DNA of 15,781 nt from an uncultured Lachnospiraceae bacterium. Its GTDB lineage: Bacteria > Bacillota > Clostridia > Lachnospirales > Lachnospiraceae. The translations under genes were made by a program, and so were the position numbers. Positions 1 through 6,448 of the stretch are shown piece after piece; the first letter of the stretch is position 1, and each line of letters starts with the position of its first letter. A model generated the notes under the pieces. The model ran no database searches. It was not told where the DNA came from and saw only the letters and a list, made by a program, of their open reading frames with translations. The DNA lies in the NCBI GenBank assembly GCA_910577765.1, contig CAJTOV010000092.1:1-15781 (forward strand), written 5' to 3'.

Positions 1-10
1 TTCACGGGGG

Positions 11-58
11 GGCATCTTCTTGTCCGGCTATGCCGGACAAGAAGCATCGGGCGTCCGC
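11..58. repeat. Composite palindromic repeat, copy 1 (truncated)
   Basis: A 13-bp perfect stem with a 3-nt TAT loop (arms 16-28 and 32-44) is followed by the first part of a second palindrome starting CATCGGGCG at 45. It matches copy 2 (2361-2423, opposite orientation) up to position 58. There the second palindrome is cut and sequence next to the recombinase remnant begins. The repeat is therefore older than, or was broken by, the event that brought the remnant here. Confidence 0.8.
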
Positions 59-59
59 T

Positions 60-578
60 TTATATATGTGCCTCCCTGTCTTTGCCTTCCTCTTTTTTTC
101 GCAGGGTTTCCAATTCCTCCGGCGTGAGGTTTACTTCCCCGAAGCGGGGCGGTATGTACCGCCTGACCAAATTAAAGTAAATCTCAACCTCCTGCGTGGT
201 TTCTATGCTGCCTTTCCGGTCACGCTCATGGACAAGAATTTTCTCCACAAATTCATTCAGCATAGTGGTGGTAAGGTTGTCATAATTCTCGTATTTATCA
301 ACAAGGGCGATAAATTTCTCCGCTGATTTCCGATTCTGCTCATAACCAGTGATTGCTTTTTCCAGTTCGTCAATCTCACCGGAAAGGGATTCCTGCTCCT
401 TTGCGTACTGTGCGTCCAGGGCGGCATATTTTGCGTCCGGCAGCTTGCCCAGCACATTGTCCTCATAAATCTTGCCCTGCGCGGCCTTTACCGCTTTCAC
501 CATATCCGCCAGACTTTGCTTTCCGGCTTGTCCACTGATAAATCCCTCTGATGTGTTCCCATGTACCATCGTGGCTGG
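60..578 (-). pseudogene. 3' remnant of a large serine recombinase (DUF4368 C-terminal region)
   Basis: About 170 codons remain of what is normally a protein of roughly 500-550 residues. The surviving part has the C-terminal signature of TndX/TnpX-like large serine recombinases: a helical stretch with KIYEDNVLGKLPDAKY, then TTTMLNEFVEKILVHERD, then VEIYFNLV and RYIPP. The N-terminal catalytic serine domain and the zinc-ribbon region are absent. The right boundary, near 570-585, runs directly into a substrate-binding-protein gene in another frame. The left boundary falls next to a truncated palindromic repeat, and the protein stops early at EAHI. Homologues usually continue for more basic residues, but that comparison is from memory. 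This is a dead fragment of a conjugative or mobilisable transposon. The exact junction base is uncertain. Confidence 0.8.
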
Positions 579-1029
579 GCATACCGCCGGCCCGCCCTCC
601 TAAAACCTTGCTCCCTTTCAGCTTTTCCCAGGAGAAATCCGGGTCCGGGGTACGGCCTACCAGGAAGTTGCCTGCCCGCTGGGTCAGCTGGGCAAAGTTG
701 ACGGCGTAGTCTTTGGCGCCTCCGGCGTAGGTGTAGATGCTGGCTTCGGAACCCATGAAGCCGATGTCAGCATCCCCGGAGACCAGGGCAGTCATGACCT
801 TGTCGGCTCCGGCGCCGTTGACCAGGGTCAGGTCAATGCCTTCTTCTTCAAAATATCCCAGTTCAATGGCTGCATACTGGGGGGCATAGAAGATGGAGTG
901 GGCCACCTCATTTAAGGTAACCGGCGTCAGCCCGCTGTGGCTTTGTCCCGGGCGGGACTGGCACGCACAGAGACTAAGAATGCCTGCGCCAAGCAGGGCC
1001 AGGGCCAGGAAGTTCTTTCTTTTTTTCAT
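579..1029 (-). pseudogene. Truncated ABC transporter substrate-binding lipoprotein (NMT1/THI5-like)
   Basis: The start codon (1027-1029) has a good GGAGGA site just upstream (1035-1040). The product begins with a lipoprotein signal: positively charged MKKRK, a hydrophobic stretch and a lipobox-like LCAC. The rest looks like the N-terminal lobe of the COG0715 (TauA/ThiY/SsuA) family: a YAPQYAAIELGYF-type motif, then a GADKVMTALVSGDADIGFMG-type stretch, then FSWEKLKGSKVLGGRAGGMP. Homology stops at about residue 150, where the recombinase remnant takes over. The frame then runs on through recombinase DNA as nonsense to a stop near 463. Full-length relatives have about 320-350 residues, and the expected permease and ATPase genes are not next to it. 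The ligand cannot be told. A truncated lipoprotein may still be made but should not bind substrate. Confidence 0.8.
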
Positions 1030-1106
1030 AAGATTCCTCCAGGAAAGGTTTTAATAGTATTAGTTTATTGGAAACGCAGCAGGTTGGTTCCGATTTTTTC
1101 CAAATC

Positions 1107-1142
1107 AGGGCTGGACTTTAGAGTTTTACTGTGCTAAACTAT
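1107..1142 (+). promoter_or_regulatory. Possible promoter/operator upstream of yerC-like gene
   Basis: TTTAGA (about 1118-1123) and TATACA (about 1141-1146) are spaced 17 nt apart, a weak sigma-A match. The same stretch contains AGTTT...AAACT dyad symmetry (AGTTTTACTGTGCTAAACT), which could be a binding site for the TrpR-like product encoded downstream or for the divergent lipoprotein gene. This rests on pattern alone. Confidence 0.25.
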
Positions 1143-1229
1143 ACAGAGCGGTCTTTAAGACCGGACAAGGGAGCCGGAAGGATTTCCAGCCGGGAGCCAG
1201 AAAGGAATCGGGGAGAAGGGAATTCTGCT

Positions 1230-1523
1230 ATGAATAAGAAGATTAAGACAGAAGCGGTAGATCATCTGTTTCAGGCAATTCTGACCTTGGAGACACAGGA
1301 GGAATGCTACAGCTTTTTTGAGGATGTATGTACGGTGAATGAACTGCTGTCATTGTCCCAGCGGTATGAAGTGGCCAAGATGCTGCGGGAGAAGAAGACG
1401 TATCTGGAGATTGCAGAACATACAGGCGCTTCCACTGCCACCATCAGCCGGGTGAACCGTTCCCTGAATTACGGGAATGACGGATATGATATGGTATTTG
1501 CCAGGCTTGCGCAGCCGGATTAG
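1230..1523 (+). CDS. yerC: YerC/YecD-family TrpR-like transcriptional regulator
   Basis: The product has 97 residues, the usual size for this family. TLETQEECYSFFEDVCTVNELLSLSQRYEVAKML matches the helical TrpR-like fold. The helix-turn-helix follows as KTYLEIAEHTGASTATISRVNRSLNYG, where TGASTATISRV is the recognition helix typical of YerC. I chose the ATG at 1230 because GGGAGAAGG lies just upstream and homologues begin with a short lysine-rich N-terminus; the reading frame itself extends further upstream without such a site. It is divergent from the broken substrate-binding-protein gene, which it may once have regulated. A strong terminator follows. Family members are Firmicutes DNA-binding proteins, and the effector is not evident from sequence. 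Confidence 0.85.
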   Translation: MNKKIKTEAVDHLFQAILTLETQEECYSFFEDVCTVNELLSLSQRYEVAKMLREKKTYLEIAEHTGASTATISRVNRSLNYGNDGYDMVFARLAQPD

Positions 1524-1615
1524 AGCAGACTGGAAGCTGCTTTCCGTATGGGGCCTGGAAGCTGCCGGAAGGGAATGCCGGGCTTTTTCGGGACCTGGGC
1601 CAGCGGAAGAACAAA

Positions 1616-1662
1616 AGCCTGCCAGCTCCCCCCTTTTCTGTGGGGAGCCGGCAGGCTTATTT
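1616..1662. terminator. Bidirectional rho-independent terminator
   Basis: Arms 1617-1631 and 1642-1656 form a 15-bp GC-rich stem with one mismatch around a 10-nt loop. It is followed by TTATTT on the plus strand and by TTTTG on the minus strand. It sits between the convergent yerC-like and DUF1836 genes and can serve both. Confidence 0.8.
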
Positions 1663-1667
1663 GGACG

Positions 1668-2288
1668 CTACTTTTTCTTCTGGGGGTTCTGGGGTTCCTC
1701 TTCCTCCCTTAACTGGTCAATGACCATCTCGATCATCTGCTTCTTGAGATACACATCAAAGGACAGCTCGCTGATAAACGCAAACAGCTGCAGATATTCC
1801 CGCTCCTGGTCATCCACATCCTGGAACACATCCCGGGAGGCCTCAAACTTCATGCGGATATCTTCCTTGAGCCGTTCCATCTGGCTGTGCTCCAAGGAGA
1901 AGACCTGCTGGTAAATGGAGCCCAGGGGCAGATTGTCCCGGGTCTGGAAATGCCTGGCTGTAATGGGCTTTAGAAGCTGTTCGATATCACTGATGGAAAG
2001 CAGGTTTTTATAATAGTAGATGAACAGCAGAAGCAGCAGGTGTTCACTGGAATACTTCTTCTTCACCGGAGGGGGAAGCAGCTTGTTCTTGGCATAGTTG
2101 TTGATCATGGTCTTGGTCAGGGCCTTGTCCTGGGGACTGCGCTTGGCCTTGCGCAGGTGTTCCTCCATAAAGGAGGTGACCTGGTCCATATACAGGTCGA
2201 TCTCCGGTATCTTGTCCAGGTGGATATAGGAGATCCGGTCCAGCCGGTCCATCATGTCCTGAAGCCGTTCTTCATTCTGTTTCTTCAT
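1668..2288 (-). CDS. DUF1836 domain protein, probable DNA-binding regulator
   Basis: The product has 206 residues and no signal peptide or membrane segment. The core contains ALTKTMINNYAKNKLLPPPV followed by KKKYSSEHLLLLLFIYYYKNLLSISDIEQLL. This is the DUF1836 signature, and its TMINNYAKNKLLPPP part resembles the first helices of a MerR-type winged helix. The second half is helical with clustered charge and ends in a lysine-rich tail after EEEEPQNPQKKK. An ATG at 2301-2303 in the same frame is less likely as the start, because the AGAGGTGA ribosome binding site (about 2293-2300) lies between it and the ATG at 2286-2288. A clean sigma-A promoter lies immediately upstream. The biological role of the family in clostridia is poorly defined and I assign none. 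Confidence 0.8.
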   Translation of the reverse strand: MKKQNEERLQDMMDRLDRISYIHLDKIPEIDLYMDQVTSFMEEHLRKAKRSPQDKALTKTMINNYAKNKLLPPPVKKKYSSEHLLLLLFIYYYKNLLSISDIEQLLKPITARHFQTRDNLPLGSIYQQVFSLEHSQMERLKEDIRMKFEASRDVFQDVDDQEREYLQLFAFISELSFDVYLKKQMIEMVIDQLREEEEPQNPQKKK

Positions 2289-2312
2289 AATGTCACCTCT
2301 CATCTAAACTTC

Positions 2313-2341
2313 ATTATATAGTATTCAAAACCAGATGACAA
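2313..2341 (-). promoter_or_regulatory. Sigma-A promoter for the DUF1836 gene
   Basis: Read on the minus strand: TTGTCA (2336-2341), a 17-nt spacer, then a perfect TATAAT (2313-2318). Transcription would start near 2306, leaving a short leader with the AGAGGTGA ribosome binding site. Confidence 0.8.
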
Positions 2342-2360
2342 GTCCCGGATGAAAGAAAAT

Positions 2361-2423
2361 TTTCCACATCGGGCGGACGCCCGATGCTTCTTGTCCGGCA
2401 TAGCCGGACAAGAAGATGCCCCC
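2361..2423. repeat. Composite palindromic repeat, copy 2 (complete)
   Basis: Two adjacent hairpins. The first (2367-2386) is CATCGGGC...GCCCGATG. The second (2387-2399 and 2403-2415) is CTTCTTGTCCGGC with loop ATA. It lies in reverse orientation relative to copies 1 and 3 and is bordered by TTTTCC on one side and GCCCCC on the other. It sits between two divergent promoters, so it is not serving as a terminator for either neighbouring gene. Confidence 0.85.
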
Positions 2424-2470
2424 TGAGGGTATCAGCAACCCCTTAAGGAAAACTGGGCGACAACTCCATC

Positions 2471-2499
2471 TTGACGGAATATGGGAAAATTACTATAAT
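2471..2499 (+). promoter_or_regulatory. Sigma-A promoter for the c-di-GMP signalling gene
   Basis: TTGACG (2471-2476), a 17-nt spacer and a perfect TATAAT (2494-2499). Transcription should start near 2506. This excludes a TTG start at 2471 and supports the ATG at 2534. Confidence 0.8.
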
Positions 2500-2533
2500 A
2501 TTCATAGAAAACGGCAGGGAAGGACAGAGCCTT

Positions 2534-5500
2534 ATGACAGACGGGAAACAAAGACCAGAAATACTGATTGTGGATGACTCAGAACTTAACCGGATGCTTC
2601 TGGCAGAGATTCTGCAGGACGAGTATGCCCTTACGGAGGCAGCCGACGGCGTTGAGGCGGTGAGTCTGCTGCGGGAGAATGTGGACCGGTTTTCACTGAT
2701 CCTTCTGGATCTGATGATGCCGGGAATGGACGGTTTTAAGGTCATGGAGGTGATCAATGAATATCACTGGATGGACAGGCTTCCGGTCATTATCATTTCC
2801 TCGGACACCTCGGCCAATGCCGTGGACCGGGCGTTTAACCTGGGAGCAGTGGACTTTATCAGCCGGCCCTTTGACATGACCGTGGTCCACCACAGAATCA
2901 TGAATACCCTGCTTCTGCGGGCTTTGAAGCTGGAGCGGGAGAACCGGGCCAGCGGAGATCTGGCCGGGGCAGGTCCGGTCAGTTCCCTGGATACCCGGAC
3001 CGAGTATGATGTGTGGACCGGACTGAACCGGGACGAATCCTTCTACCGGAAGGTGGATGTACGCCTTAAGGAGGATACGGAGACCGGGTACTGTCTTCTG
3101 GCCATTGATATTGAGCATTTTAAGCTGTTTAACGAACTGTATGGCAGGGATACGGGAGACCAGCTTCTGTTTGATATTGCCAGCCATCTTAAGGAGTCGG
3201 AGAAGGAGCTGGGAGGCATAGCCGGTTATTTCGGTGAGGATAATTTTGCCCTTCTTGCACCGGGCGGCAGCCAGTATATACAGAAGATCCAGCAGCAGAT
3301 CATTAACGGCATGTCCCGGTATGGCGGCTACAGCGGCTTCATCCCGGTGATCGGTGTCTATGAAGTGGCGGACAGAAGCCTTTCTGCCGTGGCCATGCAT
3401 GACCGGGCCCTGATGGCCGTGTCCAGGGCCAAGGCAGATTACAATACGCGGATATTCTATTATGAAGAAGGTATGCTCCACGAGATGCAGGACGAACATA
3501 TCCTGATGCTGGAGATCCAGAACGGAATCCGCCAGAACGAATTCGTATTTTTCGTCCAGCCCCAGTGCAATATCAATAACGGGAAGATCGTAGGCGGTGA
3601 GGCCCTGGTCCGGTGGGACCGGGGAGAAAAGGGTTTTGTGTCCCCGGGAAGGTTCATTCCCCTGATTGAGAAAACCGGGTATATCACGGAGGTGGACCGG
3701 TATATCTGGGAAAGCGTGTGCAGATGGCAGCGTTCCCTGCTGGACAGGGGTATCCGGCCGGTTCCGGTGTCCGTGAACGTGTCCCAGAAGGATTTGTTCT
3801 TTATGGATGTGGTGGGCACGTTTCAGGGGCTTATTGAAAAGTACCGGCTGAGTCCCAGACTGGTGAAGGTGGAGATCACGGAAAGCGCGTATGCCAAGGA
3901 TCTAAGCAGCCTCAACCGGGTGGTGCAGCGGCTTCAGGAGCTGGGATTTGCCGTTTATATGGACGATTTCGGCAGCGGCTATTCCTCCCTGAATATGCTG
4001 CGCAGTGTCAGCATGGACGTGCTGAAGCTGGACATGAAGTTTCTGGATTTCAGCAGTGAGGAAAGCGGCAGGGGCATGGGAATCCTGGAATCCGTGGTGG
4101 ACATGACCCATATGCTGGGAATGCCGGTAATCGTGGAAGGGGCAGAGACAGAAGAGCATATCCGGGCCCTGAAGAATATCGGGTGCAGCTATGCCCAGGG
4201 ATATTATTTCTACCGCCCCATGCCGGTGAAGGATTTTGAGGCCCTCTTGTCCACAGAGGGCAAGGTGGAGTATGGAGGCGTCCAGGTCAGGCAGGTGGAA
4301 CAGCTTCATATCCGGGAGTTCCTGGACCAGAACCTGTTCAGCAGTACCCTGCTGAACAACATTCTGGGAGCCGTGGCATTCTACGAGATGAAGGGAGACC
4401 AGATCCAGGTAATCCGCATGAATGAGCGGTATTTCCAGCTGGCAGGCATCTGTTCCGGGGAGGACCAGGAGTACAGGGAGAATTTCCTGCGGTACGTCTA
4501 TGAGGCGGATCTGGATACCCTGATGCAGATCTTCCGGGATGCGGATGCCAGCCCTCTGGACGGAGGGACAGGAGAGATTCACTATCTGAGAAAGGACGGG
4601 ACTACACTGTATTTGCAGATGCAGGTGTTCTTCCTTCACGAAGGAACCGGTGGCCGGGTGTACTGTGCATCGGTCCGGGACATCACGGAGAAGCATGAGA
4701 ATGAACGGCGTCTGGCCAACTCCCTCAGGGCCCTGAGCATGATGGTAAAGGTGCCGGGCAATGATTCCCTGGACCGGCTTTCGGAGGACAACCGCAGACA
4801 GATGGAGGAGATTCTGGCCCAGAGCAGCCTCTTTGGCATGATCGGCTGCTATGACGGGGAGGAGCTGCCTTTGCTGTGTGCCAGTGACGCCATGATCCGT
4901 CTCTTGGGCTACCGGTCTTATGAGGAGCTGGATAACCGGGTCAAAGGCCGGGTTATCAACCTGATCCATCCCGATGACCGGGAGCGGGTCCGGCGGGATA
5001 TTGGCCGTGACTGCCGGGTAGGCGGGGAATATTTTACTACTTACCGGATGCGCCGGAAGGACGGAAGCTGGTTCTGGGCAGTGGACAAGGGCCGGTTTGT
5101 CCAGGTGGAGGAAGGCCGTCTTGCCATTATCGGCGTGTGTACGGATATTACCGAGATCATGGAAGCCCAGGAAAAAATGGCAGAGCGCAATGCCATGCTT
5201 CTTAGTGAAAACGAGGAATTGCAGTTTCTTAACAAGGATATCCCCGGAGGCTACCACCGGTGCGGCAATTCACCGGAGCTGGAATTTCTGTATGTCAGTG
5301 AAACATTTCTCAGGATGTTCGGCTATTCCAGGCAGGAACTCCAGGATCTGTTCGACGACAAATTCATCAATATGGTCCACCCGGATGACCGGGACCAGCT
5401 GTCAAAGTATGTGGCAGCCGGCAGATACCGGGACAATTCCTTCCATATGGAATACCGGATGCAGGCAAAGAACGGTTATATCTGGGTCATTGACCAGAGC

Positions 5501-5941
5501 CGTCTGATCCGCAATGGCGGGGATTCCTTCTTCCAGGGCATTGTCATTGATGTGACGGAGACCGTGGAGCTGCGGAACAGCATGGAGATACTCATGAAGT
5601 ACGCAGCCTTTGACATTCTCCTGATGACGGCCAGGGACGGGAAGCGGCATTACAAAGTACTGGCCAACGGTATTTCCAGGGACAGCGGCTGTACGGTGGA
5701 GGAGACGGAGCTGCTTCTCAATGCCAACGAGTATTACGACATCATGGAAGAGCCCGATGCCCAGAGTCGTTCCCAGGCAGGCTGGCAGGCAATCCGGGAG
5801 CACCGGGACTACCAGGAGACTTTCCGGATCAAGGATATGGAAGGGAACCAGATCCGGGTGCACCTGACAGCCAGGTACACAGGGGAATGGGACGGAGGCA
5901 GCCAGTATCTGGTTGTATGCGAAAAGATACTGGATACATAG
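2534..5941 (+). CDS. Cytosolic response regulator with degenerate GGDEF, intact EAL and several PAS domains (c-di-GMP phosphodiesterase)
   Basis: The product has 1135 residues and no membrane segments. The receiver domain (about 9-125) has D14/D15, phospho-acceptor D59 in LILLDLMMP, and S89/S90; the usual conserved Lys in K-P-F is Arg111 (ISRPFD). The GGDEF-like domain (about 155-310) keeps DIEHFKLFNELYG but has GEDNF in place of GGDEF, so cyclase activity is unlikely. The EAL domain (about 323-572) has E356-A-L, N415, E447, D477/D478, K498, E535 and Q555. These match the metal and catalytic residues of active phosphodiesterases in both identity and spacing. Three or four PAS-like domains follow (about 600-725, 762-880, 905-1012 and a weaker one 1015-1130), two with HPDDR motifs and DITE/DVTE ends. 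The ATG at 2534 has AGGGAAGGA upstream and its own promoter. I infer hydrolysis of c-di-GMP controlled by phosphorylation and PAS signals. Confidence 0.9.
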   Translation: MTDGKQRPEILIVDDSELNRMLLAEILQDEYALTEAADGVEAVSLLRENVDRFSLILLDLMMPGMDGFKVMEVINEYHWMDRLPVIIISSDTSANAVDRAFNLGAVDFISRPFDMTVVHHRIMNTLLLRALKLERENRASGDLAGAGPVSSLDTRTEYDVWTGLNRDESFYRKVDVRLKEDTETGYCLLAIDIEHFKLFNELYGRDTGDQLLFDIASHLKESEKELGGIAGYFGEDNFALLAPGGSQYIQKIQQQIINGMSRYGGYSGFIPVIGVYEVADRSLSAVAMHDRALMAVSRAKADYNTRIFYYEEGMLHEMQDEHILMLEIQNGIRQNEFVFFVQPQCNINNGKIVGGEALVRWDRGEKGFVSPGRFIPLIEKTGYITEVDRYIWESVCRWQRSLLDRGIRPVPVSVNVSQKDLFFMDVVGTFQGLIEKYRLSPRLVKVEITESAYAKDLSSLNRVVQRLQELGFAVYMDDFGSGYSSLNMLRSVSMDVLKLDMKFLDFSSEESGRGMGILESVVDMTHMLGMPVIVEGAETEEHIRALKNIGCSYAQGYYFYRPMPVKDFEALLSTEGKVEYGGVQVRQVEQLHIREFLDQNLFSSTLLNNILGAVAFYEMKGDQIQVIRMNERYFQLAGICSGEDQEYRENFLRYVYEADLDTLMQIFRDADASPLDGGTGEIHYLRKDGTTLYLQMQVFFLHEGTGGRVYCASVRDITEKHENERRLANSLRALSMMVKVPGNDSLDRLSEDNRRQMEEILAQSSLFGMIGCYDGEELPLLCASDAMIRLLGYRSYEELDNRVKGRVINLIHPDDRERVRRDIGRDCRVGGEYFTTYRMRRKDGSWFWAVDKGRFVQVEEGRLAIIGVCTDITEIMEAQEKMAERNAMLLSENEELQFLNKDIPGGYHRCGNSPELEFLYVSETFLRMFGYSRQELQDLFDDKFINMVHPDDRDQLSKYVAAGRYRDNSFHMEYRMQAKNGYIWVIDQSRLIRNGGDSFFQGIVIDVTETVELRNSMEILMKYAAFDILLMTARDGKRHYKVLANGISRDSGCTVEETELLLNANEYYDIMEEPDAQSRSQAGWQAIREHRDYQETFRIKDMEGNQIRVHLTARYTGEWDGGSQYLVVCEKILDT

Positions 5942-5950
5942 TGAAAGTGG

Positions 5951-5979
5951 TTGAATCTTGCAGAAGGTTCCGATATAAT
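5951..5979 (+). promoter_or_regulatory. Sigma-A promoter for ridA-pcrA
   Basis: TTGAAT (5951-5956), a 17-nt spacer and a perfect TATAAT (5974-5979). Predicted transcription start is near 5986, giving a leader of about 78 nt. Confidence 0.75.
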
Positions 5980-5990
5980 GAAACGTATGG

Positions 5991-6018
5991 GTGCCCTGCA
6001 TACAGTCTTGCAGGGTAC
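5991..6018 (+). promoter_or_regulatory. Hairpin in the ridA leader
   Basis: GTGCCCTGCA and TGCAGGGTAC form a 10-bp stem (one G-T pair) with an 8-nt loop. It begins a few nt after the predicted transcription start. No U-tract follows, so it is more likely a 5' stabilising structure or a protein site than a terminator. Confidence 0.45.
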
Positions 6019-6063
6019 CTGACCTAAGGAATATGATGAAAGACAGAATTGGAGGAGATTACC

Positions 6064-6444
6064 ATGAAAAAAGTATTAGCAACCACCAGCGCACCGGCAG
6101 CCATCGGACCTTATTCCCAGGCTATCCATGCAGGGGACTTTGTGTTCGTGTCCGGACAGCTTCCCATTGACCCGGCTACCGGAGAATTCGCCGGGGATGA
6201 TATTGCGGCACAGACCAGACAGTCCCTGACCAACATCCAGAATATTCTGGCCAGCGACGGGCTGACCATGGCCAATGTGGTCAAGACCACGGTTCTTTTA
6301 AAGAATATCAGCGATTTCGGCGCCATGAATGAAGTATACGCAACCTTCTTTGCAGGGGACTGCCCGGCCAGAGCTGCCTTTGAAGTAGGGGCACTGCCCA
6401 AGAATGCCCTGGTTGAGATTGAGGCTATCGTATACGCAGGATAA
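6064..6444 (+). CDS. ridA: RidA family reactive enamine/imine deaminase
   Basis: The product has 126 residues, the usual length. It hydrolyses reactive 2-aminoacrylate-type enamines/imines released by PLP enzymes such as serine/threonine dehydratase, protecting PLP enzymes; it acts as a cytosolic homotrimer. Family motifs are IGPYSQAI (Tyr17), FVSGQLPIDP, the catalytic Arg103 in CPARAAFEV, and VEIEAIVYAG at the C-terminus with Glu118/Glu120. The ATG at 6064 has GGAGG at 6051-6055 with ideal spacing. A TTG at 6049 in the same frame lies just before that Shine-Dalgarno sequence and is rejected. pcrA starts 5 nt after the stop codon, so the two are probably co-transcribed and coupled. No metabolic partner gene is adjacent. 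Confidence 0.92.
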   Translation: MKKVLATTSAPAAIGPYSQAIHAGDFVFVSGQLPIDPATGEFAGDDIAAQTRQSLTNIQNILASDGLTMANVVKTTVLLKNISDFGAMNEVYATFFAGDCPARAAFEVGALPKNALVEIEAIVYAG

Positions 6445-6448
6445 TTCT

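Noticed and set aside
1..58. Reading the composite palindromes as CRISPR repeats
   Set aside because: Copies are thousands of bases apart, in both orientations, with no regular spacers and no cas genes.
937..1137. Plus-strand 66-codon frame over the start of the lipoprotein gene
   Set aside because: It is antisense to a recognisable lipoprotein signal and has no ribosome binding site.
2471..2533. Upstream TTG start for the c-di-GMP gene
   Set aside because: TTG at 2471 is the first half of the -35 box of a clear promoter whose start lies near 2506.
3902..5257. A 451-codon open frame on the minus strand inside the c-di-GMP signalling gene
   Set aside because: It lies antisense to well-conserved PAS and EAL motifs, has a His/Leu/Val-rich shadow composition and no ribosome binding site. 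Other long minus frames at 2693-3499, 6467-7534 and 9578-10807 are rejected for the same reason.
6049..6063. Upstream TTG start for ridA
   Set aside because: It lies immediately before the Shine-Dalgarno sequence that serves the ATG at 6064, and family N-termini begin at MKKV.
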